Shown: positions 9,344 to 18,563, numbered from the stretch's first letter. The stretch: DNA of 64,000 nt from Lachnospiraceae bacterium (GCA_017469945.1 JAFUFI010000002.1:124001-188000), one strand, 5' to 3'. The notes: generated by a model not told the origin, from the sequence alone. Made by a program: numbers and translations.

Positions 9344-9853
9344 ATGAAAAAGAAGAGTTTGATTTTAACCGCTGCTTGTGCGGCACTGATAATGACAGCA
9401 TCCATTGGTTCGGCTTTCGCTTACTTTTCAACATACGAAAAGGCAATGGGCGGATATGTGATCCACCTCGGTCATTACGAGGAGATCCCCGAGGAATTCC
9501 AGGACTGGACAAAGAAGGTTGTCATCAAAAACAGAGCTGATTCCCTCGACGATGTATACGTCAGGGTAAAGGCATTTGCCGGATCGACCGTAAATCTTCA
9601 GTATATCGGAGATGCGAGATGGACTCCCGCAAGCGACGGCTTCTACTACTACAGCGACTCTATTAAGCCCGGTGAGTCAACGGCAGAGATTGATGTAAAG
9701 ATTTCAAACATCCCTGCAGGCGTTGATCCTCAAAGCTTTAACGTAGTTGTAATCTACGAGGCTACAAAGGTTAAGTACAGGGCAGACGGTACAGCATACG
9801 CAGACTGGAGCGAGCTGCTGGATGTAACTTACGAGGAGGAGGGTGATAAATAA
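9344..9853 (+). CDS. Small exported protein with SipW-type signal peptide (TasA/camelysin-like)
   Basis: 169 residues with the start chosen at the ATG preceded by GAGGAG (9328-9333); an upstream in-frame ATG would add 23 unlikely residues. The signal region, hydrophobic run then GSAFAYFSTYEKAMGGYVI, resembles the class cleaved by SipW-type peptidases, in which the processing site is followed by an aromatic and small-residue stretch before the mature strand. The remainder is beta-rich. Bacillus TasA and camelysin are fibre-forming proteins processed by SipW; a SipW-type gene lies at 12490-13065 in the same operon. Homology to TasA itself is not claimed, only the signal class and context. Confidence 0.7.
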   Translation: MKKKSLILTAACAALIMTASIGSAFAYFSTYEKAMGGYVIHLGHYEEIPEEFQDWTKKVVIKNRADSLDDVYVRVKAFAGSTVNLQYIGDARWTPASDGFYYYSDSIKPGESTAEIDVKISNIPAGVDPQSFNVVVIYEATKVKYRADGTAYADWSELLDVTYEEEGDK

Positions 9854-10656
9854 TGAATAAGTTTAAAAAGATTATCACTTCAAAAGCATTCTCCGCAGCA
9901 GCATTTGCAGTAGGCGCAGGACTCCTTATCTTTTCTTCCGTAGGAGGAACGAGAGCGGCTCTTACTTACTACTCCGAGAATTATACCAGCCAGGTGAGCA
10001 TGCACGATATCGGCGTTACCATCAGCGAGAACGGAAAGCCGATCTCCTACAGAGACTACGTTCCAAACAGCGATTACGTTTGGAGCCAGCACAGAGGAGC
10101 GCTCCTTGTTGATATGGTGCCTGACGGAGAGGAAATAAAGCTTGGGGTTGAATATCCCGAAGTTTTAAATATCACAAACAGTGGTATGGATCCGGAAAAC
10201 AGTATCAATACTTACAACAGAGTAATAATCTACAAGTACTGGATCGACAAAAACGGTGTGAAGATGTCAAATCTTGATCCCGACCTTATAGAGCTTAAAT
10301 ACGTTAATATCGGAACCGACTGGATCATCGATACCGAGAGCTCAACACCGGAGAGAACGGTTCTCTACTACACAAAGCTTTTAAAGACCGGCGAGACGTC
10401 GACTCCCTTTACCGAGAGCATAAAGATAAACGATATGCTTGCAACAAAGGTCACGCAGACCATCGGAGACAGATATGATGCGGACGGTAAGCATTACAAG
10501 ACACTTACCACGACCTATGAGTACGACGGAACAAGCTTTGTTGTTGAAGCTGTTGTAAATGCTATTCAGAACCACAACGCAGAGAAAGCTGCCAAGAGCG
10601 TTTGGGGACGAGAGATCGTGATTGCCGCTGACGGCACACTATCTCTTAAAAACTAA
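9853..10656 (+). CDS. Second exported protein with SipW-type signal peptide
   Basis: 267 residues; its ATG shares one base with the preceding stop (TAATG), so translation is coupled. The signal region ends GGTRAALTYYSENYTSQVSM, followed by HDIGVTI, again the SipW-cognate layout. The mature part looks beta-rich and has no sorting motif or C-terminal anchor. With the preceding gene it forms a pair of probable matrix or fibre subunits handled by the SipW-like peptidase at 12490. The precise role is unknown. Confidence 0.72.
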   Translation: MNKFKKIITSKAFSAAAFAVGAGLLIFSSVGGTRAALTYYSENYTSQVSMHDIGVTISENGKPISYRDYVPNSDYVWSQHRGALLVDMVPDGEEIKLGVEYPEVLNITNSGMDPENSINTYNRVIIYKYWIDKNGVKMSNLDPDLIELKYVNIGTDWIIDTESSTPERTVLYYTKLLKTGETSTPFTESIKINDMLATKVTQTIGDRYDADGKHYKTLTTTYEYDGTSFVVEAVVNAIQNHNAEKAAKSVWGREIVIAADGTLSLKN

Positions 10657-10674
10657 GGAAAGGAGCGCAGAAAA

Positions 10675-11451
10675 ATGAAAAAGAAACTAATATCTGCAAT
10701 ACTTTCCATAGTCCTTACCCTAAGCTTTCCTATTTCCGCTATGGCCGATACCATATACGGAAAGGACACCTGGAATGTATATTTTACCGCAGATGACAAG
10801 ATGGAAAGTTCCTTCAAATCATCTGAGATGACAGATTCAATCTCCGGAATGCAGCCCGGCGATACCGCAATCTTCACTGTGACCCTCGGCAACCAAAACG
10901 ACACAACCACAGATTGGTATATGACCAATAAAGTCCTCCATTCACTGGAAGACAGAAGCAAGAACAGCGGTATTAAAGGCGGTGCATATACCTATCTGCT
11001 TACATACACTTCACCTACGGGCGCTGTCTCAACAATCTTTGACAGCGACACCGTCGGAGGTGAAGGCGTATCGGCAGCCGGAGTCGGACTTCACCAGGCA
11101 ACCGAGTCTTTAAAGGATTTTTTCTTCCTCGATACCCTTGATAAGGGCCAGACCGGAAGGATTACTCTTAAGATCGAGCTTGACGGTGAGACCCAGGGTA
11201 ACGATTACCAGGATACATTAGCCGACCTTCAGATGAATTTCGCCGTAATGCTCCGCACAGCAGGTGAGCGCGATGACAATGGCGGAACTGACAGAGGAGA
11301 TAATGTTAACCCCAGATATGTAAAGACCGGTGATGATACCAATCTTAAACCTTTCTTTATCGCAGGAGGCGTATCCGCAGCAGTACTTATCGTACTTGGC
11401 TTCGTAGGCGTTTCCGAGCGCAGAAAGCAGAGAAAGGGGGGCAAGGCATGA
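10675..11451 (+). CDS. Surface protein with KTGD-type sorting signal
   Basis: 258 residues: signal peptide at about 1-24 (ISAMADT), a beta-rich body, then YVKTGDDTN followed by a hydrophobic helix (about 227-247) and a basic tail (RRKQRKGGK). This is a sorting signal that lacks the LP of LPXTG, a form common in Clostridia and plausible for class B or related sortases. A class B sortase lies two genes downstream at 13087. The probable role is an anchor or base to which the SipW-processed proteins attach, which is inference. RBS GGAAAGGAG. It overlaps the next gene by four bases (ATGA). Confidence 0.8.
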   Translation: MKKKLISAILSIVLTLSFPISAMADTIYGKDTWNVYFTADDKMESSFKSSEMTDSISGMQPGDTAIFTVTLGNQNDTTTDWYMTNKVLHSLEDRSKNSGIKGGAYTYLLTYTSPTGAVSTIFDSDTVGGEGVSAAGVGLHQATESLKDFFFLDTLDKGQTGRITLKIELDGETQGNDYQDTLADLQMNFAVMLRTAGERDDNGGTDRGDNVNPRYVKTGDDTNLKPFFIAGGVSAAVLIVLGFVGVSERRKQRKGGKA

Positions 11452-12497
11452 TGAAGAGATTTGTCAGAGCATTTCTTGGAATTATGGCAGGTATTGCCGT
11501 ACTTGCTTCCTCATACGTACCTTCACAGGCAGCTACAAACTACAAGTACACCGTAAGATTCCTCGTGGGATCCCAGGGAACATTCAATTCTGTAGGTGTT
11601 GTAGTTTATGACAAGAATGGGATCCAGACTTCTCCGAGCGTATCTATGAACGCAGAAAAGTCTGTTATAACCGTAGACGGATTATCTTACGGAGACAGAA
11701 TCACATTTGATAATAAGTCCGTAGATTTATCCGACGGAAGCAAGTATTACGTTAAGGGAATCAGAGAGAGCGGTATGGACAACAATACCATCTCTACCAA
11801 CTCTTTCCAGGTTAACAGAGATATCGATTATGTTGTAGGATATGCACTCCTTGCGGATATTGTCACCTACTCCATCGAGTACTTCGACAACCATGGAAAC
11901 CAGCTTCTTCCTACAGAGACCCACCACGGAAACGTTGGTGACAGACCTGTAATAGCCTTTGTCTATATTGACGGATACCTTCCTCAGGCATACAACCTTA
12001 CCGGTACCCTTTTCAAGGATCCTAAGGACAACGTCTTCAGATTCGTTTATACTCCTTTATCGGAGCTTCCCGAGAACTATCTCGGATATACCGATCTTGG
12101 CGTTATCGACAGAGGAATTACCGGTGATGCCGGCGTTTATGTTATCCCCGGAGACGGCGGACAGGCCGGCGGAGGCGGCGGAGCAGGTGCCGGAGCCGGA
12201 GAAGGCGGAGCAAATGCTGATATCAATGATGAGAATGCACCCTTAGAAGAGGAGCCTCAGGGCCCTGCTGAAATCCTCGACATCCGTGATGAAGAGGCAG
12301 CTTTATCCGATGGTAACGGAATCTTCGGAGGACTTATGGACGAGCTCGGAATTAGTACCGAGTCGCCTTCCGCATTCTTTACCAGTATCCCCGTTTGGAC
12401 AAAGATCGTGATCTGTGCAGGAATTGCCGTAATACTCGGCGCAGCTGCATACTTCTTATTTATCAAGAGGAGTTTAAAGAATAAAAAAGATGAGTAA
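11448..12497 (+). CDS. Secreted membrane-anchored protein with Gly-rich linker
   Basis: 349 residues. Signal peptide at about 1-29 (PSQAAT), a beta-rich domain at about 30-210 that includes a MucBP-like segment (SIEYFDNHGN...), a Gly/Ala-rich linker at about 228-252, an acidic stretch, then a C-terminal membrane helix (about 318-338) and basic tail. No sorting motif, so it probably stays in the membrane as a fibre base. It starts inside the stop of the previous gene and ends inside the start of the SipW-type peptidase gene, so the three are translationally coupled. Function not recognised. Confidence 0.72.
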   Translation: MMKRFVRAFLGIMAGIAVLASSYVPSQAATNYKYTVRFLVGSQGTFNSVGVVVYDKNGIQTSPSVSMNAEKSVITVDGLSYGDRITFDNKSVDLSDGSKYYVKGIRESGMDNNTISTNSFQVNRDIDYVVGYALLADIVTYSIEYFDNHGNQLLPTETHHGNVGDRPVIAFVYIDGYLPQAYNLTGTLFKDPKDNVFRFVYTPLSELPENYLGYTDLGVIDRGITGDAGVYVIPGDGGQAGGGGGAGAGAGEGGANADINDENAPLEEEPQGPAEILDIRDEEAALSDGNGIFGGLMDELGISTESPSAFFTSIPVWTKIVICAGIAVILGAAAYFLFIKRSLKNKKDE

Positions 12498-13065
12498 TAA
12501 CGGAACTAAGAACGGTTCCGGAGCAAAAGGCGGGAAAGTCATTTCCGTCTTTTGTTCTGTGATAGGAACCATCGGAATAATATTAATAATCCTTTTATGC
12601 CTTCCCGTAACCGCACCCCGTATTGCGGGAATAAAGATCTACAATGTTGAAAGCGGCTCTATGGAGCCTGCTTTAAAGACCGGCAGCATAGTGTATGTTA
12701 CCGAGGAAGACCCCAAAGCAATCTACGAAGGGGATATCATCGTCTTTAACCAAAACGGTATGACCGTTACTCACAGAGTACTTGAGAACAGGTTAAACGA
12801 CGAGGAGTTTATAACCAAAGGTGATGCCAATGCAGAGGCTGATCCCACCCCCGTAAGATACGGCTCCTTACTTGGATACGTAAGATTCTCGATTCCTTAT
12901 CTCGGCGGATTCTTTGTATTTTTTACAAGCCTTAAGGGAAAGATAATCCTTTTTGCGATCTTGGCGGCAAGCTTTGTGCTGATGCTGGTAGGCTCGAATC
13001 TTAGGAGTGAAAAAGCAGATAAAACCCGGGAGTCCGAGGAAAAGGACAGTTCAGAGAATAAATAA
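12490..13065 (+). CDS. sipW: SipW-type signal peptidase (Ser/His)
   Basis: 191 residues. Signal peptidase of the archaeal/eukaryotic ER type: catalytic Ser57 in VESGSMEP and His95 in VTHRV, where bacterial LepB would have Lys. Membrane segments lie at about 18-40 and at about 150-170, the latter followed by a charged tail. In Bacillus, SipW processes the fibre proteins TasA and TapA; here it probably matures the two proteins at 9344-10656. It overlaps the preceding gene by eight bases. Two signal peptidases of different catalytic type in one surface locus is notable. Confidence 0.92.
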   Translation: MSNNGTKNGSGAKGGKVISVFCSVIGTIGIILIILLCLPVTAPRIAGIKIYNVESGSMEPALKTGSIVYVTEEDPKAIYEGDIIVFNQNGMTVTHRVLENRLNDEEFITKGDANAEADPTPVRYGSLLGYVRFSIPYLGGFFVFFTSLKGKIILFAILAASFVLMLVGSNLRSEKADKTRESEEKDSSENK

Positions 13066-13086
13066 AAGAAAGATTTAAGAACCTTT

Positions 13087-13875
13087 ATGAAGAGAATCAT
13101 ATTCAGAATTGTATTTATTGTAGCCCTGTTTGTATTTGTCGGAGCTGCTTCTTATATCGCGTATACCTATATCGGATATAAGAAGGACGCAGATACTTAT
13201 CAAGAGGCCGTAAGTGAATATGTTAAGGAGCCGGAGAAGGCTGTATCGGAGATAGCTGCTCCCGCGCAGCCGGCAGAAGAAGAGGAGACTTTTTCAGACA
13301 GATATCCCGACTCCATAGAGGTCGATTTTGATAGCCTACAGGAGCTTAATCCCGATATCATCGGCTGGATCTACTGTCCGGATACTGTTATCAATTACCC
13401 GATCTTAAAAGCTGATGATAATGATTATTATCTCCACAGAAATTACAAAAAAGAATCCTCTGCGGCGGGCTCTATCTTTGTAGAGTGCGCCAACAGAGAC
13501 GGCTTTGTTGATTCTAATACCATAATCTACGGCCATCATATGAAGGATGGTTCTATGTTTGCTTCTCTTTCCAAATGGCAAAATGCGGAATATTACGAGG
13601 AGCATCCCTATATGTATCTCTATACCCCGGAGGAGACCTTTATGATCGAACTCTTCAGCGCCTATACAACGGCGGCGGGCTCAGATTCTTATTTTGCAGT
13701 GCTTTCGCCCTGTGAGGAGATGGATTCCTATCTCGGAAGGGTTAAGTCAAAGTCCGCTTTTACAAGCGAGGTTTCCCTTCCCGGAGATGAGAGATACGTA
13801 ATGCTTTCTACCTGTGCATATGTTTTTGAAAATGCCAGAAGCGTTCTTCACGGAAAACTCGTTCCGATCCACTGA
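13087..13875 (+). CDS. srtB: Class B sortase
   Basis: 262 residues: N-terminal membrane segment at about 4-28, an acidic linker, then the class B catalytic domain with NPDIIGWIYCP (about 88-98), the IYGHHM motif (His150), STC (Cys243) and Arg251 in ENARSVLHG. It ends the locus. Sorting motifs that deviate from LPXTG are the norm for class B enzymes, so the KTGD protein at 10675 is the likely substrate. The RBS is poor, suggesting low expression. Confidence 0.92.
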   Translation: MKRIIFRIVFIVALFVFVGAASYIAYTYIGYKKDADTYQEAVSEYVKEPEKAVSEIAAPAQPAEEEETFSDRYPDSIEVDFDSLQELNPDIIGWIYCPDTVINYPILKADDNDYYLHRNYKKESSAAGSIFVECANRDGFVDSNTIIYGHHMKDGSMFASLSKWQNAEYYEEHPYMYLYTPEETFMIELFSAYTTAAGSDSYFAVLSPCEEMDSYLGRVKSKSAFTSEVSLPGDERYVMLSTCAYVFENARSVLHGKLVPIH

Positions 13876-13895
13876 AAAAACAATTAAAAACAATA

Positions 13896-13944
13896 AATTA
13901 TTCTCAAAAACAATAACCTGCTATTTTTGTTATTGAGAATAATT
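13896..13944. terminator. AT-rich inverted repeat after the srtB gene
   Basis: AATTATTCTCAA and its complement, with a further mostly paired stretch inward, form a long stem around a short CTG-containing loop. It lies about 20 bases past the sortase stop and just before the GntR promoter. It could terminate transcription or serve as an operator; the sequence alone does not decide. Confidence 0.45.
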
Positions 13945-13960
13945 ATAATGGTGGTATAAT
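13933..13960 (+). promoter_or_regulatory. Promoter of gntR-icd operon
   Basis: TTGAGA at 13933-13938 and TATAAT at 13955-13960 with a 16-base spacer, followed within 20 bases by a large palindrome. Confidence 0.5.
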
Positions 13961-13978
13961 TGTACTTGTTGACTTTTA

Positions 13979-14004
13979 ATGTACGATTGTATACAATTAT
14001 ACAT
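13979..14004. promoter_or_regulatory. FadR/GntR-type operator palindrome
   Basis: A 26-bp near-perfect palindrome with the perfect 12-bp core ATTGTATACAAT and outer arms ATGTA/TACAT. The core fits the FCD/FadR-subfamily consensus TNGTNNNACNA. It sits just downstream of the likely -10 box and 36 bases before the GntR gene, the expected place for autorepression. Confidence 0.75.
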
Positions 14005-14039
14005 ATCTGCGGTCAAAGTACTTTTAAAAGAGGAAAAAT

Positions 14040-14711
14040 ATGAGTGACAGTGATTTAAAACAGGAAGTAACAGATAAATACTCCCTGAGAGGCAGAGTAT
14101 TTTCAAGACTTCGCGAAGATATTCTCAGCGGAAAATATGAGGAAGGCGAAGAGCTCAGAGAAGTAGCCATCGGTGAGGAATTGGGCGTGTCCCGTACTCC
14201 CGTAAGAGAGGCTTTCCGTCAGCTTGAGCTGGAGGGACTTATAAGGATCGTTCCCAATAAGGGAGCTTACGTGACCGGTATCTCCGAAAAGGACGTAAAG
14301 GATATTTATATGATCCGTTCAAGACTCGAGGGCCTTGCCGCAAGATGGGCTACAGAGCACATCACACCGGCTCAGCTCGAGGAGATGGAAGAGAATGTAT
14401 ATCTCGCAAAGTTCCATTCCGAGAAGGGACACTACGAGCAGCTCGCGGAGCTTGATAACCGTTTTCATGAAATAATGTACGAAGCCAGCGGAAGCAAGAT
14501 GCTTGAGCACCAGCTTAAGGACTTCCACCAGTACGTTATAAGAGTCCGTAAGAAGACTCTTTCAAGCGCAAGAGGACCTAAGTCCAATCTTGAGCATGAA
14601 GGAATCATGATAGCCATCAGAGAAGGAGACGGCGACCTTGCGGAAAAGCTTGCGCATGAGCATATCATCAATGCATATGAAAACCTCATTAAGAGCGGTT
14701 TTACAAAATAA
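14040..14711 (+). CDS. GntR-family (FCD subfamily) transcriptional regulator
   Basis: 223 residues. An N-terminal winged helix-turn-helix (about 15-82; EELGVSRTPVREAFRQLELEGLI is the recognition region) is followed by an all-helical FCD ligand-binding domain (about 90-215) with the metal-binding His/Asp residues in LDNRFHEIMY and later His positions. FCD regulators usually sense a carboxylate such as citrate, pyruvate or a sugar acid. The gene is preceded by a matching palindromic operator and followed after 27 bases by icd, so it plausibly controls isocitrate dehydrogenase as well as itself. Confidence 0.92.
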   Translation: MSDSDLKQEVTDKYSLRGRVFSRLREDILSGKYEEGEELREVAIGEELGVSRTPVREAFRQLELEGLIRIVPNKGAYVTGISEKDVKDIYMIRSRLEGLAARWATEHITPAQLEEMEENVYLAKFHSEKGHYEQLAELDNRFHEIMYEASGSKMLEHQLKDFHQYVIRVRKKTLSSARGPKSNLEHEGIMIAIREGDGDLAEKLAHEHIINAYENLIKSGFTK

Positions 14712-14738
14712 ATAACTACCTGCGAAAGGATACCAAAA

Positions 14739-15947
14739 ATGAGCAAGATTCAGATGACCACACCCCTCGTTGAGATGGACGGAGACGAGATGACAAGAAT
14801 CCTCTGGAAGATGATCAAGGATGAACTTCTTACCCCTTATATCGATCTTAAGACAGAGTATTACGATCTTGGCCTTGAGCACAGAAACGAGACAAACGAT
14901 CAGGTAACGGTAGATTCGGCAAATGCTACATTAAAGTATGGCGTAGCCGTTAAATGTGCCACCATTACCCCCAATGCGGCTCGTATGACAGAGTACAATC
15001 TTAAGGAGATGTGGAAGAGCCCCAACGGCACTATCAGAAGTATCCTTGACGGAACCGTATTCCGTGCGCCCATCCTTGTAAAGGGCATCGTTCCTTACGT
15101 AAGCAACTGGACAAAGCCTATTACCCTGGCGCGTCACGCATATGGTGATGTATATAAAAATGTTGAGATGAAGATTCCCGGAGAAGGTAAAGCTGAGATC
15201 GTCTTTACCGCAGCCGACGGAACCGTTACAAGAGAGACTATCCATGACTTCAAGGGACCCGGAATCATCCAGGGTATCCACAATACCGACAAATCCATCG
15301 AGAGCTTTGCAAGATGCTGCTTTAATTACGCTATCGATACCAAGCAGGATCTTTGGTTCGCTACGAAGGATACTATCTCCAAGAAGTATGACCATAATTT
15401 CAAAGATATCTTTGCTGATATCTATGAGAAGGATTATAAGGCTAAGTTTGAAGAGCTTGGAATCGAGTATTTCTATACTCTTATCGACGATGCCGTTGCC
15501 AGAGTTATCAGAAGCGAAGGCGGATTTATCTGGGCCTGTAAGAACTACGACGGCGACGTTATGAGCGATATGGTGGCTACAGCTTACGGAGATCTTTCAA
15601 TGATGACTTCCGTACTTGTTTCCCCCAAGGGCGTATACGAGTACGAGGCTGCTCACGGAACTGTTCAGCGTCACTACTACAAGTATCTTAAGGGCGAGGA
15701 GACTTCCACCAACTCCATCGCAACGATCTTTGCTTGGACCGGAGCCCTCAGAAAGAGAGGAGAGCTTGACAATATCCCTGAGCTTGCAGCCTTTGCCGAC
15801 AAGCTTGAGAAGGCCTGCATCAAGACTATCGAGGACGGCAAGATGACAAAGTCTTTATCACTCATCTCTACCTGCGAGAATCCTACGATCCTCAACTCCC
15901 TCGATTTCATCAAGGCCATCCGCGCAACCCTCGATTCATTGCTGTAA
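14739..15947 (+). CDS. icd: NADP-dependent isocitrate dehydrogenase (eukaryotic-type)
   Basis: 402 residues. Oxidative decarboxylation of isocitrate to 2-oxoglutarate with NADP, feeding glutamate synthesis in an incomplete TCA branch. The opening [13 protein letters not shown], the SPNGTIR substrate loop and [18 protein letters not shown] are typical of the subfamily II enzymes found in eukaryotes and many Clostridia, not of the E. coli type. Full length. Shares an operon with the FCD-GntR regulator. Confidence 0.96.
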   Translation: MSKIQMTTPLVEMDGDEMTRILWKMIKDELLTPYIDLKTEYYDLGLEHRNETNDQVTVDSANATLKYGVAVKCATITPNAARMTEYNLKEMWKSPNGTIRSILDGTVFRAPILVKGIVPYVSNWTKPITLARHAYGDVYKNVEMKIPGEGKAEIVFTAADGTVTRETIHDFKGPGIIQGIHNTDKSIESFARCCFNYAIDTKQDLWFATKDTISKKYDHNFKDIFADIYEKDYKAKFEELGIEYFYTLIDDAVARVIRSEGGFIWACKNYDGDVMSDMVATAYGDLSMMTSVLVSPKGVYEYEAAHGTVQRHYYKYLKGEETSTNSIATIFAWTGALRKRGELDNIPELAAFADKLEKACIKTIEDGKMTKSLSLISTCENPTILNSLDFIKAIRATLDSLL

Positions 15948-15959
15948 GACACGCGTTTC

Positions 15960-16526
15960 GCCGAGGATATATCTCCGGTCTATATAAACCCCGCCGGCGA
16001 GATACATACGCGAAATATGTATCTCAGGTGTGGTATCAAAATGACGACGCCCGACTTATCATGATAATTTCAGCATCGCCTCTCGGCTATGACGTCCTCG
16101 AAGCAGCGGTACTAGACTCATACTTCACTAATGCTCGTATTCGTCAAGTGCCGGCCTCGGACACATTGCTGAAATCATTCATGACAAGCCGGGCGCCTGT
16201 TTTCGATGAGCTATTAGATACACCCGCTTAGCTTTTAAGGTTCAAGCGAAGCAGTAAGTATTATTCCTGTCTTCGCCTATCAGAAACTCAAGCCGGAAGA
16301 TGCATACGCATACCTTCTGAGCACCTAGAAGATGCTTTTAGCGGAGGCGAAATCTGTCCCGAAGTTCTAAGCGAATACGTAAAAAAAACGGGCTTCCAAT
16401 GGAGCCCGTTTTTAGTATGCGCATAGAAATTCGTGGAACATTTCGCCGGAGCGTTATCTTCGCGATGAAGGTAGCGTATGCATCTCGCCGGCGTGGTTTA
16501 TATAGACAGAAGATATCTCGCCGGCT
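15960..16526. repeat. Non-coding element bounded by inverted repeat, possible MITE or fold-back RNA
   Basis: Left arm 15960-16011 and right arm 16474-16526 are inverted copies: a core of about 35 bases (GTCTATATAAACC then CGCCGGCGAGAT then CATACGC) differs at about two positions. A second, inner inverted pair lies at about 16035-16080 and 16165-16205. A third partial copy of the GATGCATACGC motif occurs at about 16298. The element fills the gap between two convergent genes, starting 12 bases after the icd stop and ending 6 bases before the ABC-F stop. No convincing coding sequence; small ORFs inside lack RBS and family features. Confidence 0.6.
16381..16413. terminator. Bidirectional terminator
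   Basis: A-run, ACGGGCTCC-type stem, AAT loop region, GGAGCCCGT and T-run, so it works for both icd (plus) and the ABC-F gene (minus). It lies inside the inverted-repeat-bounded element. Confidence 0.85.
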
Positions 16527-16531
16527 GGGAT

Positions 16532-18466
16532 TTACTCCGCTAAGGTTTCCCACTCTTCGTAGAGCTTCTCAAGCTTGCCCGAGATTTCTTCGCGCTTCTT
16601 TGTAAGTTCTTGAAGGAGCGCCACATTATTTCCGTTGCTTGTATCTGAAAGCTGTGTATCCGTGTCTTCGAGCTCTGTTTCGAGCCGCGCGATTTCTTCC
16701 TCACACTTTTTCAGTGCATTCTCCTTCTTTCGCTGCTCCGCAGCCTGTGCTTTTTGTGCCTTCCAGTCCGTCGCGGAAGCGGTTTCTTCTTTTGCGGCGC
16801 TCTTAGATTCTTTCCCTGCATCAAGACTTATAGTTCCGACCGAAGCCGCGGCCTTTATAACGTCCTCATGCTTTTCGAGATAATAATCGTAATTGCCGAT
16901 GAAGTTTACAAATCCTTTTCCTGTAAGCTCTAAGATCCTTGACGCGGTCTTGTTTATAAAGTACCTGTCGTGGGATACGTATAGAACTGTACCCTCATAG
17001 CTGTTTATAGCGGTCTCCAAGATTTCCTTTGATCGGATATCAAGATGGTTTGTAGGCTCGTCGAGTATCAGAAAGTTACAGTCACTCAGCATCAGCTTTG
17101 CAAGAGAAAGACGGCCTCTTTCTCCGCCGCTTAAATCCCCAACAAGCTTAAATACATCATCTCCGGTAAAGAGGAATGCGGCGAGAGTGTTTCTGATCTC
17201 TGTGATCGTAAGATAGGGGTATTCGTCAGCGATCTCTTCGTAGAGATTTTTCTCGGGATGGAGGACGTGGTGCTCCTGGTCATAGTAGCCGATTTCTACT
17301 TTTGAGCCTAATATAAAGGAGCCGGAGTCGGCTGTTTCAAGCTCGTTTAATATCTTAAGAAGAGTAGTCTTGCCTGTTCCGTTATCTCCGAGGATCGCAA
17401 CATGCTCACCGCGCTTTATCTCGAAATTAACATTTTCAAAAAGCTTTAAGGAGCCGTAGCTCTTGGCAAGGCCTTCTACGGTTAATACATCGTTTCCGCT
17501 CTGGAGATGAGGCGTTAAAACAAGCTTCATATCCGCATCAACCGTTGCGGGCTTTTCGAGACGGTCTATTTTACCCAGCATCTTTTCACGGCTCTCGGCA
17601 CGCTTTATGGATTTTTCTCTGTTAAAGCTCTTTAGCTTTTCGATAACAGCTTCCTGATGCTTTATATCTGCCTGTTGATTGAGGTAGGCTTTAAGTTCGG
17701 CGATACGGCGCTGCTCTTTTTTGACGGAGTAGTCGGAGTAGTTGCCGGAATAAACCTGTGCATTTCCGTTTTCAAGTTCGATAACCTTTGTCACTATCTT
17801 GTCAAGGAAATATCTGTCGTGGGATACGATGAGTACAGCACCTTTGTAGTTTTTAAGATAGGTTTCAAGCCATGTGATGGAAGATAAGTCGAGGTGGTTT
17901 GTAGGCTCGTCAAGGATTATGAGATCCGGGCTTTGCAGGAGCATCTTACCTAAAGCAACTCTTGTCTTTTGACCACCCGAGAGGGTAGCGATCTTTTTGG
18001 CGTAATCCTCTTCCGAAAATCCGAGACCCGTAAGTACGCCATATACTTCGGACATATAGGTCTCGCCGCCTAAGAGCTTGAAAGAATGGGAGAGAGATTC
18101 GTACTTTTCGAGGAGAGCATTTAACTCATCCCCTGTTACGCTGCTCATCTTTTCTTCGAACGCCCTGAGACGCTTTTCCATATTTATAATGTCACTTTTT
18201 ACCTCTAAAAGCTCGTCGAAGATGGAGTTTTCGGTATTGACATTTGCGTTTTGCGCAAGGTATCCGAAGCTTGAATCCTTTTCGAAAACGGAAAGTCCGC
18301 TGTCGGGATTAAGCTCGCCTACAATAGCGCGGAGCAGCGTGGTTTTTCCCGCTCCGTTTATGCCTACGATAGCGGCTTTTTCGCCCCGCTCAATATGGAA
18401 ACTGACATCGTTTAAAACGATACCGGTTACAAATTCTACTTTGATATTCTGGACTGACAGTAACAT
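16532..18466 (-). CDS. ABC-F family ATPase
   Basis: 644 residues, no membrane segments. Two ABC ATPase domains: Walker A GINGAGKTTL (about residue 36) with signature LSGGQKTRVALGKMLL, and Walker A GDNGTGKTTL with signature LSGGERGRLSLAKLML. Both have ILDEPTNHLD Walker B regions. A basic linker separates them and a C-terminal coiled coil of Lys/Glu-rich sequence occupies about 570-640. ABC-F proteins act on the ribosome as translation factors or in antibiotic protection; the subfamily cannot be set here, but the C-terminal coiled coil fits the Uup/YdiF-like group. Stands alone, convergent with icd and divergent from the kinase gene. Confidence 0.94.
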   Translation of the reverse strand: MLLSVQNIKVEFVTGIVLNDVSFHIERGEKAAIVGINGAGKTTLLRAIVGELNPDSGLSVFEKDSSFGYLAQNANVNTENSIFDELLEVKSDIINMEKRLRAFEEKMSSVTGDELNALLEKYESLSHSFKLLGGETYMSEVYGVLTGLGFSEEDYAKKIATLSGGQKTRVALGKMLLQSPDLIILDEPTNHLDLSSITWLETYLKNYKGAVLIVSHDRYFLDKIVTKVIELENGNAQVYSGNYSDYSVKKEQRRIAELKAYLNQQADIKHQEAVIEKLKSFNREKSIKRAESREKMLGKIDRLEKPATVDADMKLVLTPHLQSGNDVLTVEGLAKSYGSLKLFENVNFEIKRGEHVAILGDNGTGKTTLLKILNELETADSGSFILGSKVEIGYYDQEHHVLHPEKNLYEEIADEYPYLTITEIRNTLAAFLFTGDDVFKLVGDLSGGERGRLSLAKLMLSDCNFLILDEPTNHLDIRSKEILETAINSYEGTVLYVSHDRYFINKTASRILELTGKGFVNFIGNYDYYLEKHEDVIKAAASVGTISLDAGKESKSAAKEETASATDWKAQKAQAAEQRKKENALKKCEEEIARLETELEDTDTQLSDTSNGNNVALLQELTKKREEISGKLEKLYEEWETLAE

Positions 18467-18563
18467 ATCTATTCCTTTAAATACTTGTGTTATACTTTAT
18501 TGTAGAATACGAAAATTCCAGTAAATTTTAGCCTTTTTGGCAAAGGATTGTCAACATAGGGTT

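Noticed and set aside
16028..16231. 67-codon open frame inside the inverted-repeat element
   Set aside because: No RBS, no family features, and it lies in a segment that is itself inversely repeated.
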